Positions 21,262-34,961 of a stretch of DNA of 64,000 bases are shown here, in pieces. Under the pieces are notes generated by a model. It was not told the origin of the DNA. It did not search any database and worked only from the letters and a program-made list of their open reading frames with translations. This stretch comes from Mortierella alpina (taxonomy: Eukaryota; Mortierellomycota; Mortierellomycetes; Mortierellales; Mortierellaceae). Both the position numbers and the translations under genes were made by a program. The stretch's first letter is position 1; every line of letters starts with the position of its first letter. The stretch lies in assembly GCA_029449245.1 (NCBI GenBank), contig JANATF010000021.1, positions 1 to 64,000 on the forward strand, written 5' to 3'.

Positions 21262-22099
21262 GCTCTACAGTTGACGGCCGAGGTGGATTTAAATTTGGCT
21301 ACATCATGGAGGGGTGAATACATACATGGATGGGTTGGGTAAGAAACGTCTCATACTGATCATTGATGAACATCGTCCTCTCGCAGAAAGCTCAAAGCTA
21401 CCACGGCGCCGATTGGATTGCTCTCCGAGACTCGAAAGGGTTTGGTGGAATATTTGAACAGAGTGTAGAAGCGTTTTATTTCCTTCCCTCTCCCTCGTCA
21501 CCAAAATCAATCATGAGCGTTCCTGTTGTCCTTAACATGAAGTTTCGTCTACTGATCATGGTAGCCCAGAAGCTCAGAGGCTCAGACAGAAGCTCCGAAA
21601 AGATCCATACCCTGCACGTGATTTACGATTTATATCTTTGGCGCTTGAATCTTTTTTTTCTAAGAGCCCTTGGAACCGCTTCATTGGAGCTGAGCGAAAT
21701 TGCAATCAAACCGTATACCCTACACCCTATACCCTGTTTTCTGAAACGATCAGGGGTTAAGTCGTAACTTTGTTTTACGTCGTAACTTCTTGTTCCTTTA
21801 AGAGAGTGGATTTGCAAGTTTGGGCATTTTAGAGGAGGTGAAGAGAGTAGACTCTCAGCTCACCTTCTTCGGCGGAATTCTAAGGCGCCGAGGAACATCA
21901 GGTCCAAGGATGTTGCTCTGATCGGTTCCAAGTTCATTCATCGACCTACTGCCAATATTTCTCATCTCCACGCTACGACCTATTAGGGGGTAACAAACCT
22001 AGGCATTTGAGGACGTGTTTGCAAATTTAATCTGAGCTCAAACACGTCATGGTTTGGCGAACAATCACGCAAAACACACAACCTCGGGAGCAGATGTGT
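21262..22099. other. No gene recognised
   Basis: Only short frames without motifs. Probably decayed transposon or intergenic DNA. Confidence 0.4.
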
Positions 22100-23939
<1,840 letters not shown>

Positions 23940-24061
23940 AGGAAGGGAAGCAAACAGAAAAGTTAAAAATGCCGCCTACCGAGTCGCTCGATTTTTCCCA
24001 AGCCATGACTGAAACAGCCGGGTATGCATCAAAGACACCATGGTTTATTCATAATGAGCAC

Positions 24062-24835
24062 TTAGGAGCGCGTGTATTCATAGTCGTCAGCGAAAGGATC
24101 CTCGCTGGCAATCTTGTGCCAAGTGTACTCAATCTCGGTTGCAACCGCCTCTGCATGCTTCATGTCGGTCAATTCAGACACAATGTAAAGAGCAGCGTCA
24201 ATTCCTGCAGACACTCCTGAGGACGACACAAACTTTCCATCCTGAACCCAGCGCGCTCTCTTGATCCAGTTCACATTGGGACCCTGGGAAACGGGCCATT
24301 CGAAAGCAGCCTTGTTCGTGGTCATGCTGTAGCCATCAACAAGTCCTGTCTTGGCCAAGACGCCTGCTCCTGTGCAAACAGACATGGTCCAGGTCGACTC
24401 CTTTACACGTGCCGTGACCTTGCGCAGAAACTCTTCATTATTGGCATATGTGCGGGCTCCGATGCCTGATGGAGAAGGACGCGTTCATTAGAATTTGACG
24501 GTTTGAGGCTACGCGGGCTCAAGACAACGAGACGCGCTTTTGAATGCAAGCAAACTTGTACCTCCAGGGATAAATAACAGGTCCATTTTGGGTGCAATGT
24601 CGAGGGTGTAATCGGGGGTGATCTTGACCTGCTCCGAAGTACGGATGGGAGTGAGAGTGGAGGCGATAAAGTTGATCTTAATGTTGAGCCTGCTGGACTC
24701 TTCTCCAAAGATTCTCATAGGTCCCATGATGTCCAGCAGGTCGGCACCGTCAAAGACCAAAGCGCCGAGCTGCAGCTGGCCGGATCCCTCGGGGATCTTG
24801 GGCAAGGGACCATGTGTGGCTGTTGAAGTGGACAT
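24062..24835 (-). CDS. DJ-1/PfpI (ThiJ) family protein
   Basis: Exons 24562-24835 and 24062-24465, with a 96-nt intron (GTACAAG...CATCAG) joining as PGG|IGART; 225 residues. Exon 1 has the family's N-terminal strand (LQLGALVFDGADLLDIMGPM) and MDLLFIPGG. Exon 2 carries the nucleophile cysteine in TMSVCTGAGVLAKTGLVDG and the following TNKAAFEWP..WVQDGKF.SSSGVSAGID block. This subgroup includes isonitrile-hydratase-like proteins and transcription-regulator-type amidase folds; the substrate cannot be told. It lies just downstream of a secreted protein gene on the same strand. Confidence 0.85.
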
Positions 24836-24879
24836 AGCTGGAAGGAAGTGTAGAGTGTATAAGAGAGTGTGGGAACATC

Positions 24880-25226
24880 GTCTTGTTCGAGACAAGGGAG
24901 CACGATGAGTAACTGTAATGCCCTTTGATATCTCTACACATATCTGCACCTTTTGCAATCCAGTTGTCCTGTGATCTTGACCCACAACTATAGGTAGCTG
25001 AAGTTGCAATTGCCTGGTATTGACAGGGTACATTGGAACCTACAGCATCGGCGGCATCGTCAGCATCGGCTTGGTGGTCCGAGATACTGTTGCTGTTAGA
25101 GATGGCGGGAGTATTATCAGTGGACTCGTCTGCTTGGGTGACGTCTGGGGTGGAGTCCTGGGCTCTGGCAACAGCCACTAAGGCAGCGACAGCGGCCGAG
25201 ATGAGAAGAGTCTTGGAACGGCGCAT
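24880..25226 (-). CDS. Putative secreted protein, 5' part
   Basis: Starts MRRSKTLLISAAVAALVAVARA, a clear signal peptide with cleavage after ARA, then an Asp/Ser/Asn-rich acidic segment (QDSTPDVTQADESTDN). The open frame runs on into the start of the DJ-1 gene, so the true 3' end is probably set by an intron or earlier exon junction that I could not fix (a GTAGGT donor is at about 25042). The end coordinate is nominal. Function unknown; likely a cell-wall or surface protein. Confidence 0.5.
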
Positions 25227-25663
25227 GGCTGAAGTGTTTCTTTAGTAAGGCTGTTGGGAGAATGAAGAGAAGATGAGAGAATGTTGGACGCATATTCTGA
25301 AAATACGCGGTGTCTTTTATGGCCTAGGAACGCTCAAGACGAGTCTAAGTACCTAACCTGTCTGGAAAAACTGTATGGCTGCGACCTTGGGCGTATATTT
25401 CTGTCAAGCTGAAACAGTCTGACTGCGCTAGCTGCGCATCTGTAGGCAAGTTTCATTCAGAACTCGCAAGGGATTAAACTAGGCTTGAAAGGAGGAGTTA
25501 GGACAATACTGGGATTATTAATATAATGAAAACCTATAATAAATGTAAGAGAAGGTTAATCCCGTTGCTGTACGAGGTACAACAAGGGCATGGGCGTAAC
25601 TATAATTAAACACCAGGGACGCGACCAAGTGTTGGACAAGCAGATAGGGAGCCTTCCTTCAAG

Positions 25664-25671
25664 TATATAAA
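25664..25671 (+). promoter_or_regulatory. TATA box before the cysteine-rich secreted protein
   Basis: TATATAAAGG in a typical core-promoter setting, about 235 nt upstream of the ATG at 25900. A CT-rich stretch follows and the leader is long, so a 5'UTR intron is possible. Confidence 0.5.
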
Positions 25672-25899
25672 GGACTCTCACCTCCAAACTGACAATCATA
25701 TCCGCACCGCCTATTCTCAACTCTCCTCACAAGCCCAGATACAATTACCCAAGGCTCCTTCGAAGGAATTACGTCAACCGTTGCAATAACATTAAGCGAT
25801 AGAAAAGAAAGAAAACGTAAGAGACATGGGTGCTTCTTGCGCCAATGCCATTAGCAAATGACCTCCAGTTGATCGATATTTTCTATAATCAATTAGATC

Positions 25900-26286
25900 A
25901 TGCAACTCACTACACTCTCGATTTTCGTGACCATCTTGGTTCTGCAGCACAGCTTTGTCGCAAATGGTGCGTCTTGTCCCGAGGGCTACGGAGAGTGCCA
26001 AAAAGGCTGCAGAGATATGGTCAGGGATGCTGGTGACGCTGTAAACAGACTTGCCTGCAACCTTGATTGTCAGACTCGATGCCATGATTCCACTGGCGTT
26101 GACTGGAAACACGGATGCTACAAGGGCTATTGTTGGTCAGGTTGTACAACTGGACTTCTTCCGCTTAACGTTGAATGGTGCTACACAACGAAGGGTAACT
26201 CACAGGACCGCAACTATGTGCGCTGCAGCAATGATTCGGATTGCCCTAATACTTGGGCTTGTGCTGGTCCGTGTGCGGCTTTTTAG
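25900..26286 (+). CDS. Small cysteine-rich secreted protein
   Basis: 128 residues: signal peptide MQLTTLSIFVTILVLQHSFV-ANG, then a mature part with 15 cysteines in CxxxC and CxxC spacings (GECQKGCRD, CNLDCQTRCHD, CYKGYCWSGC, CSNDSDCPNTWACAGPC). The gene is single-exon with a complete stop. Disulfide-rich small secreted proteins in fungi act as effectors, antimicrobial or wall proteins; which applies here cannot be told. No family recognised. Confidence 0.75.
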   Translation: MQLTTLSIFVTILVLQHSFVANGASCPEGYGECQKGCRDMVRDAGDAVNRLACNLDCQTRCHDSTGVDWKHGCYKGYCWSGCTTGLLPLNVEWCYTTKGNSQDRNYVRCSNDSDCPNTWACAGPCAAF

Positions 26287-27303
26287 ATCCAGCTTACAGC
26301 GTCAATGAAATTCTGTGACACAAATTTGTTGTTGAATCGTGTAGTGGGTGGAACAGTCGGGGCACCCAATACTTGATGCTATACCACTACGTAGATGTAC
26401 GGACCTATTAACGTGACAAGAATAAATGCAATCTTTGCACCAAGTTGGTTTCACGAACCGAGTCTGGACGTCGCTAGGGTCTCGTCCTAGACCAAAGTTG
26501 GGAACGAGAATGAAGTTGAGGAATGGTCAAAACGGAACCAGCTCATTTGCAGATGTGTGCCCTAATCGTGGGCTCCTCCGCACTCTTGTTCCTCACTGGC
26601 CACTGCCCCCGTAAGGGTAAGCCGTGTGCAATATTCACCAAAGTCTAGTAGTTGAAAACAGAGATACTGTATACCCTGACCTCCTCTTGTTGCATCCTAC
26701 CACATAAAAATCCACAATATTCTTCAACGATGTAACAGGAGTTCGAGCCGACTCGTAAGAGAGCAGAATAAGGGTCACGCTGTAACAGGGGTAAGGTCAG
26801 TAGGTGGAAAAGAGTTGTGTTTGTACTAATGATCTAACCTAGACTACACACTGTATACTAAGAGAGCGGTGTGCTTTGTGAAGGGGGAACTTGGCGGTGG
26901 TGTATTTGATACAGTCTCTGTAGTTCATAGTTCAGAAACTTTAATTATGATCTATGATTTGGATCACGTGATCACGTGGTATTTCATGTGAATCACCACA
27001 GAGGAGCATGAAATACTTCTCGGTTTTTCATGTCATTATCATGATTGACCATGGAAATACAAGTATCCCTTCGAATTTGAGAGGTACCGCGTAATGCTTA
27101 ACCATGGCACCTTTCAAAAAACAAAGGCTAGAGTCCTCAAATTGAGGTAACCTCTTTAATTATTGATCATGTCGTTGGCGAGCGTAATTGCAGTAGCTAG
27201 CAGCTACTCAGATTAGTTCTGACATGCGATGATCTAAGAACTCAATGTCCAAAGGGCGGGTTTTTGAGAGCGGTGGTGTTACGCTTTAATATCTGCGCAA
27301 TGA
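26287..27303. other. Non-coding; contains one 60-bp repeat flanking Crypton 2
   Basis: No gene recognised. A palindromic GATCACGTGATCACGTGG lies near 26962. The 60-bp direct repeat at 26853-26912 is described separately. Confidence 0.45.
26853..26912 (+). repeat. Left 60-bp direct repeat flanking Crypton 2
   Basis: TGTATACTAAGAGAGCGGTG...GGTGTATTTGATA. It recurs at 30826-30884 on the same strand with one substitution and one 1-nt gap. Confidence 0.8.
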
Positions 27304-30288
27304 CTACTCTTCCACTCTAGCTTCAGATCTACCTCCCCTCGTAACGAGAAGGTAATGCTGGTTTAAAGTAACGCCGCTGTTTAGATGTCTCGTCAAATAG
27401 TCCAGGGTTCGCGTCTCCTTTTCGTCCAACGTTCCGCCCTCGTTGTCATTCAAGATCATATTTAAAACAGAGAACACGATCGCCTTCTTGAACGAAAAAG
27501 TCTTGGTTACTGTGTTGCCACCTCCCTTGCGCCACCTCGCCTTGAAGGTCTTATTTAGAATCCAGAGCGATGGTCGCCCCTCCACTCCTTGGAACCACTC
27601 ATCCCAGTGTCGCTGAAGTGGTGCACTTCGAGGCAATATGGTAGGGTCAACATCCTCAATATTCCTAGGCGGAATTTGTGCATATCGAGATGCCAATTGC
27701 GTTTCCAACGCGACAAGTCTCTCCTCCCACGTTAGACCTCTAGAAATCATGGCAACTGCAGGCTCGATTGGACTCTGAGGCTCCATGTGGCCTTGTCCCA
27801 GATGAATCGGACCCCGCTCTGGCGGTTGCTGTTCTTCGGGCTGGCCTTGCTGCTCAGGCTGACCCTGTTTCCCAGGATGGCCTTGCTGTTGCTGTTGCTG
27901 TTGTTGAACTTGCGGGCTTCGTCTTTCGCGCCGTGCAGCCCGTACCATATTCCCTCCCATTTTCTCCATAATCTCTCCCATCCTCTCCATAAACTCGTAT
28001 ACACGATCCAAGGACTGCCCGTCGGCGGCCACTTTGCTGGTTATCTGCTGAACCACGTTATCAGCAAGCTTGGTCAGCTGCTGTATGGCATCGGTGTTTG
28101 CTTGAAGAGTATGGTCAACGCGCTGGACGGACGAGTGCACCGTGCGGAACTCGTTGTGGATAGCAGGTGCGTTGGCAAGAAGGCTGTCCTCCATTGGCGA
28201 TTTCACAATTCTCATGTTGTTGCCCAAGTCCTCCCTGAATTTTCTGAATAGAGGGTTTTCGAGGCTGAACGCGGGTGGCGAAAGACTCCGTGATCTTCAT
28301 AACGAAACGGTGCATCAAGGAGTTCCATCAAAGCGACGGCGTCCTGTAGAAGGACCTTTCGTAAATGAGTCAAGAGAAACAGCATGCGCACGTATCGGAC
28401 GTCCTTGCCGGTAATCTTGATCCGCGTCTCAACTGGTCGGTTATCGTACATATTCTTGTCCAGCATCAAGTTTTCAGTCCACTGGAGCCAATCCGCAGGG
28501 CTTTCGGTCCGCTCGGCAAAGTCCTCGACAAACGGAAACAGCATCCTCTGAAGCGCAACAGGCGGTAGAATAGTACCCCGCGCGAGCCACAGTCGTTCCC
28601 CTGGGAGTGTGCAGCCAGCCATCTTGCTGGGAACGTCGTCAGAGATCCTGGACAGGTAATGAGTTGATACACGACCTTTACCCCAGCCGCCATGGTTTTC
28701 GATCGAAGCAATATCAGCACCAGCATCCTGGGCATGGCGAGAGCCAGTGCCTCGTGCCACATGGGTTTTCTTCTTGGACACCACTCCCGCAGCGTTGAAG
28801 AGTGCTTTGACCGTCGCATAGTGAGCACCAGATGAAAACTCCTTGAAGGCAAATCTTCCAGGCATTAGATAAAGCTTGAACCAGTCCGGATCGTCGAATG
28901 GAAGATCGCCAGGATCCTATCATAGATTTGAGAAGATCATGATTAAGCAAGATTGCAGGGTGCCTCATAGTTTCATAGTGAAGGTAATTACACATATTAT
29001 ACATACCATCCACATCTCGAGCAAATAGAACGCAAGCGCGCCTACAGGACATATTTCTACGTCCTTGTTACGAACAACGACGCCATAATTCTCCTTGCCC
29101 TCGCGGTTCGTCTTCCCCTGCAGCATGGAGAGGGTGATGCCCAGGGAGTAATGTCCATCTTGACTGTTGTGCCGAAACATGTAAGAGGATATATCACATA
29201 GCGTGGCCATCCTCATGTTCTCGCCGCGACACATCATGAAATGGCACCAGCATAGACTGAGCCGGTTGCGGAGTCCAACGTGTCCGCTGCGCCTCTTATT
29301 TGAGGTAGTTGTGCTCGCTTGATACGTGTGAGTCCAACCGACCCGCATGATCTCCTTCAAGAAGTCCACCTCATAGCCGTCGCCAACCGTCAAGGTTTCT
29401 GCATGAGCCGACTTGGCGATCTCACCTAACCTGAGCCTGTAGTTCCTTAGTAAAGCCTTTATCCCTGCTGTCCGAGGATGATCTTGGCCGGCCATGGCAA
29501 CCGGATCTTTCGCTTTTTGGGTCTCGTAGAGGTCAACCAATGCCTTCACATACTGGTCAACTGTGTCAGCCTTGGGCAGGTAGTCGTTTTTGTTGAACCC
29601 CGGCGAGTTCCGCGCCTTCTCCATCCGCTCCCTATAAACACGGAGCGGACGAATGTCGTTTTCCTCGTCTGTATCCTCTGCGAGGTTCTCGGACATGAAA
29701 ACTTGAAACTTGGTTTTGGTGACGAGATAATTCGGATACCTCTTGCGATCGCACCATTCCTAAGAAGAATTAGGAACGATTAGAGAGCCGATCATCAAAC
29801 AACGCGTGTTGTGAAGACTTCATGTGAACTTACGACCCAAGTACGCTGGCAAATTTCATAAGCTTTTTTCGTCGATTCCGCTAAGCTGCTGTGACGCTGG
29901 CCATGCAGTTGCAGATCGACGGCAAACTCATTAATTCTCAACGCGTCTGATATAAGATGGCTATCCTCCAAAAGCTGTCGCGGGGCATCGTTAATGGGCT
30001 GTTTGCCCTTGCGCCTGGTATTTTGAAAGACACTCTCGAGGTCTGGACCCGATTCCGCCGATTTTCTCTTGCGTGAATTGCGAGGACTGTTAGCTGTTGT
30101 CTGTCCTGAGGCACTTTTCGAAGAAGTCACTCGGTCTTCTATGCCATCTATGTCAACAGTAGCCTCTTCTGTGTTGCCGTCGGCGGCAGGAGCTTCATTG
30201 TCGTGGTCGTAAATATTTCCCTTGCCAAACACGTCCTCGAAGTTGCTGAACGACGTGGCGACAGTCTGCGAGCTGACGGCTTCAATCT
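27304..30288 (-). mobile_element. Crypton-type tyrosine recombinase gene 2 (frameshifted)
   Basis: Exons by eye: about 30288-29834, 29759-29007, 28916-27304, with introns of 74 and 90 nt that join in frame (RTWV|EWCDRKRYPN and LEMWM|DPGDLPFDD). Motifs: Arg in MMCRGENMRMATL, HVARG (HxxR), HGGWGKGRV and Tyr in THYLSRI. The C-terminus holds a glutamine-rich segment and a GCR1_C-like domain (LQRHWDEWFQGVEGRPSLW). A frame change is needed at about 28255-28300 between the recombinase core and ENPLFRKF..., so this copy too is probably inactive. The first exon lacks an in-frame ATG; the start lies upstream. A TATAAATA on the minus strand near 30336-30343 may be its promoter. Confidence 0.8.
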
Positions 30289-30825
30289 CTGGATGATTTG
30301 AATGACGTTATAGCTATGAGTCGCGAGAGCAGACAGAGTTATATTTATAGGGACTGGGACCGTGTCCCAGGGAAGGGCTTGCACGGCATTGTTGGTGTAA
30401 TGTGTAAGGTGGCCGTTGCTTACCATACCCTGAAGTTGAATCGTCTTGAACATGTGCAGAGGAAACTTTTGTTGAACATCCCTCACCGTTGTCAATCGCA
30501 TTCGCGTTCATTGAAGCCAATGTAGGAATGTAGGCGGTGTTGTCGTAGTTGTATAGTCGATGTAGTGACCGCAGCAACCGAAAGAGCGTTTTTGTAAGTG
30601 AGTAATGGTGTCGCGTCAAGTGTTTGAATGGAGAAGAGCAATGTTGTCCTCCAGGGCATGAGCACGAGCATGAGCTGATTTCCGTATCTCATATTCCAGG
30701 CCCTCAGTTCACCAGTTCATAATAAGCCTCCAACCTCCACGGTGATCTTACAGAAAAATTATATGACTCGATTGAATCGCCTGGGCGGTGGTATTGTATA
30801 GTTGCGAGTGCTAATAGCGCGATAT

Positions 30826-30884
30826 TGTATGCTAAGAGAGCGGTGTGCTTTGTGAAGGGGGAACTTGGCGGGGTGTATTTGATA
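30826..30884 (+). repeat. Right 59-bp direct repeat flanking Crypton 2
   Basis: Near-identical to 26853-26912. Together the two bracket the Crypton coding region with about 0.4-0.5 kb on each side. Confidence 0.8.
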
Positions 30885-30961
30885 GTGATGATGCAGCATG
30901 AATGGGCATGGGATGAATCGAGTTGATCGAAGAATCTCCAGGATATGGTGCTTCCTCAGCC

Positions 30962-30987
30962 CATATGACATCACCTAAGGTCATATG
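30962..30987. other. Hairpin downstream of Fanzor gene A
   Basis: CATATGAC-10 nt-GTCATATG, a perfect 8-bp stem. A weaker TGTGT/ACACA stem lies at 31013-31028, nearer the stop. Fanzor guide RNAs arise from DNA at the 3' end of the nuclease gene, so this is a candidate scaffold, but the evidence is positional only. Confidence 0.3.
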
Positions 30988-31044
30988 AGTCCACTATATC
31001 CAAACGTGTGAGTGTGTTTGCTGACACACAAATAGAAAAAAAAC

Positions 31045-34000
31045 TCAGGAGTCAGGACAGCTCCTCTTGCTGCCACAGCTTGACTCCCCTCCACCTGCAG
31101 CTCCACCGCTATTGGCCCAGAGGTGGCGACCTTGAGAGTCCAAAGGTTGCAGGTAACGTGGCCGATCGCCATGCGTGAGGCGGTGTTTGGCGATATTCGC
31201 GATGTTATGGCCTCCCAACACGTCCCGGTGCACATAAGTCTGGTAGGTGGGGGAACGGCAATAAAGCCGACGAAGAGTTACTTGTCCGACAAACTGCTCG
31301 CAGCGCGGGCATCGCTTTGAAGTGTAAAATTCATTAACTCCGCAGACGATATAGCCCAAGGACCTTGCCTGCGAAAATGATGTTGTTAATAAGGGAATAA
31401 AGAAGAGGAGCGGAACACAATTCCCTGCTGACAAGGCATCTGGTATTTACCAGCTCCACGAAGTATCTGCTGAAGCTTGAATGCAGCGACGACAACTTGT
31501 TGTTCGACCCAAAGTCGCCCAAGCCAATCGCTATGAGCACCCTGTTGTTCTCCTCCCTTGGCGCCGAGGAGGTCCCGCCAACCATCCTCAGGAGGCTGTC
31601 CGCCACCACCCGGAACTCCTCGTCAAACGCCTTTTTGAGGTCGAATCTGTGTCGTTTCCAGCTTTCTCGATGGTCATCGCTGTAAAACTTCACGAGTGTC
31701 GCCTCCACGTCCTTGACCCTCGACACATAGCCCTCAACATCGGCATCATCTCCTCGCAGTGGCGGAAGGCTGCTCTCAATCTCCGTGATAGTGGCACCAG
31801 CGCTTGTTTCTTGGGCCTTCTTGTGCTCGGACCAACGTCGATGTTTGAATATAGGCTGGTAGACCGCCCGCTGGTTGACTGCCAGATTCAGGGTCCTCAC
31901 CTCGTCCTTGTCACCATCCATCGCCGGCACCAAAGCACATGCTCCAACAACAAAGGCCTTGCCGAGGTCAACCCCTAAAACCTTCACTTCCTCAGGTCTA
32001 CATCCCCAGAGACGCGTCACGTCCTCCTGGCTGTGTATGACATTCCTTATTTCCGTCATGTAATAGTCGGTGCCTCCCACGGTAGTGTTGATCCTTGGTG
32101 GCAATTTGTTCTCATCCAGTCTGCGGTATTTAACTGAATGAAGAACCTTGGTCTTGAAGGCCAACAGTTGTAACTGGAATCCATCGGACCTGACCGATCC
32201 CCGCCGAACATAGCGATTTTCCTTGTAGTCGGCCGGTAAAAAATCGCTCCGTCGAATCGCTCCCAGATGATCTTTCATCGTCCTAGGCGTGAAAGTTGTA
32301 GTGTTACGTCTGTACCCTCGTTGCCTTTTGATCTCATCGTCGTGGTATGTGCCGACATCCGTGACCAGCTTCGTGATCAAAAAACCCGGCTCCTTGTCCG
32401 AAATCCATTCCTGCAGGTCTTTCTCTGAAGGGCTTGGCGTACTCAGATATTCTGGGGCTGCGAGACGCTGAAGCAAACTCTTGAGATCTTTGTCCTTACA
32501 AAAAATGTGGATCAAGTCTAGCTCTGAGAGAGTGATGTAGCCATCCTCCATTGAGGATATCGGAGCCACTTTGTAATGGTTGCCAGTGATCTTGTTGAGG
32601 CTCTGAAAGTTCTCGACAGCCGATATTCCTGCGTTGACCTTGCAGCATACATCAGCGCTGAGAAGACTCTTCTTTTGAAGATTACTAGCCTGTGGATAAA
32701 GAGATGGTAAGCACGGGTATATTGAATTACCGATAGAGGGAATCCACATGCCTATGCAACTGAAATTGACACATACCTTTTCGGCGAGCGTCTTCGCCCC
32801 ACGACCAAAGTGCTGCTTCATTGACGTTGCAAGCGTTGTCGCGGTTGATCTTAATACTGTGCTTGCAGGATACGGCATCCGTTCATTGATTGCACTGGAA
32901 TTTCCCATGGCCGGCAACACATCTTTCACTTGATCGACGAAATGCTCAACCTCAGCGGACGATTTGGACTTGCTGGGTAGTCTGCGATTGTAAATGCATA
33001 TCAGAAGATCGGACATAAACGCGACCTCGGGCTTCTTGTCCTTGTCGTCGTCCGCGTCTGCATCATTGTTGTCATCGTCATCGTCCTGGTCATCCTCCGA
33101 GACCCGACCACAGATCCTGTCAAGTACTTTTCTGTCTTTTTCTGAAACTCCGTTCTTGGACACACGGTGAATGTAGACGGCCACAGCTCGTTGGCAAATG
33201 CGCTTCGTTTCCGAGGCCAAACGCACCACATCCTTGAGACATTTTTTGATTTTTGGTGCTAGGTCGTTCAGAGTCGGTGCGGCCACGGCCCCTGATGCGA
33301 CCAAAGAGTCGAATGCGTTCTTGACTTGTTCATCCTTGCTTGATCTCTCCAACGCTCCTTTCAAGTTGCAGTTCACGGTTCCGACCGTGAGGGAGACCGT
33401 GGGATGCTCGTGCTGCATAGTGTATACAAGGCCTTTCTTCTCCATGGTCTGCGGGTCCTTCTTCTCGTACTTGGAGGGTTTCCTCTTCTTGCCACGGCGA
33501 CTCTTGTTGGTGCTGCTGCTGCTCTCATCCTCCTTCTTGGTCGGCATTTTTGGTTCCTTCCATTGATACATTTTCATCGTGTCTGGCGGCGGGTGCTTAA
33601 CTTTGGGGGCCCTTAGCTTGCATGAGTATCCTGCGGTACTTGTATTGCCTGCCCGATGGATGAGACTTGGGTCGCCTTTCGTGTTGTTTGTCGACAGTAC
33701 AAAACATGTTCGAAGGCCCTTTATCCCATGACAACTTACGCGGGGCATTACCATCTCTGGATGGACCCAGCTGCTTTGCGGCGTTGTACTCTTGCTTCAC
33801 CACCTCAAGCTCCCGCAAAAGGCCTCTGAACGATTGCTGGTTATCCTGATGTGCCAAATCTGAGGCTGCACTCTGCTGTAGTCGGACAACGACCCGCAAA
33901 GAAGCCGCAAACGACTCGTTGGATGTATTCTTTCGTCTTACACATTTGTCTCTGAGGTATTCCTCGACAATTGCGCTGGCATCTGGTTGGCGTTCAAAAA

Positions 34001-34851
34001 AAAAATGCTTGTAAGTTGATCTGATTTTTGCTGATATGATAGAAAAATGCAGTGGATAGAATAGGACACGAACCGTTGACGTGGAGCTTGCTGATCAACT
34101 TGAGATTTGTCTCGGGCCCGAGCCTGGTGATATTGGACGTGTAGTCGTTCTTGCTGACAACGCAGAGGGCCGTCAACTGGTCGCGCGAGAGCCCCAGATG
34201 TGCCATTACTTGACTGACATCGTATTTGCGAAAGTTGCCGCGATATGGCCTTAGGATGGTGTGCACTGTGCGGTAGCCAAAATAGTCGCTATCGATCGAA
34301 ACCACGACATCGCTCGGGGTGCAGTCGCTGGCGATGGCAACATCTGCCTCAAAAGGAGACTCGATGACGGTCCAGCCTGTCTGTCGCATCCATGTAGCGA
34401 ATGACCTTCGCTCCTCGTTCGACCAACGGAAACCGTTCTTGGCATTCTGAACGACATTGTTGAAATGGTGCTTGTGGACCCTCTTGCCAGTGCGAACTCG
34501 ATCCTGAAGAGTTACCAGCGCGTTCTCTGCACGTTGGAGCGCCTCCCTACATTTTGCAGCCCTTTCGTTGTGTGTCTGTTGTTTTTCTTCGGGGTCAGCG
34601 CCGTCAAGATAGAGAATCGCTGCTTTGGTGAGGCCAGTCTTTTCTATAGCTTGTCGCAAGATGTTATGGGCTGTCGTGATTTCGCGATGGGTGTATGCAT
34701 AGCGAATGGTCGCGTAGAACGTTGCTTGTACATCAACAAGGATCCGAGGGGGTGTCGCGTGCACGTCGCCTGCAGCGGCAGCAATGGTTTTGAAGCTTTC
34801 CGCAAAGTATCCTTTATGATGAATAAATGGCCAAAGGCCCAGAATACCCAT
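31045..34851 (-). CDS. XPG/FEN1-like nuclease fused to Fanzor (copy A)
   Basis: Exons 34851-34074, 34030-33740, 33630-32777, 32689-31451, 31368-31045; introns 43, 109, 87 and 82 nt, total 1162 codons with no internal stop. Residues 1-260: XPG/FEN1 fold, with MGILGLWPF, LVDVQAT, YLDGADPEEK, FEADVAIAS, VSIDSDYFGY and SKNDYTSN supplying the metal-binding acids. Then a helical linker, a Lys/Ser-rich and an Asp-rich stretch, and a Fanzor C-terminus: RuvC-I VLGVDLGKAFV (near 885), RuvC-II-like IAIGLGDFGSNN (near 1037), CPRC zinc half-site, and RuvC-III YVHRDVLGGHNIAN. The second zinc pair is incomplete (YCRSPT). The ATG sits in a CACCATGG context. The 43-nt intron is the least certain join. Fanzors are RNA-guided DNA nucleases of transposons; the fused flap nuclease might trim or enlarge the cut (inference). 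Confidence 0.85.
34074..34851 (-). other. XPG/FEN1 flap-nuclease domain of copy A
   Basis: First exon. In FEN1/XPG enzymes seven or so acidic residues bind two metal ions and cut 5' flaps or bubbles. Here the Asp in LVDV, Asp in YLDG, Glu and Asp in FEADV, Asp pair in IDSD and Asp in NDY are all present, in the family's order and spacing. The helix-hairpin-helix-like region follows (LGLSRDQLTAL..ITRLGPETNLKLI). Confidence 0.8.
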
Positions 34852-34953
34852 GGTGCGGTGGAGGCGATAACAAAGGGGGAGAGTCTTTAAGCGAAGAGTG
34901 TTTAGTCGGCGATGGAAGTGAGGCGAAGAGTATTGTTCACCAAGCAAAGAGAG

Positions 34954-34961
34954 ATATAATA
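34954..34961 (-). promoter_or_regulatory. TATA-like element of Fanzor gene A
   Basis: Minus-strand TATTATATCTC about 100 nt before the ATG at 34851. Weak but well placed. Confidence 0.3.

Noticed and set aside
26955-26980. GATCACGTGATCACGTGG palindrome as an operator
   Set aside because: CACGTG is a common E-box-like sequence and no recognisable gene starts nearby.
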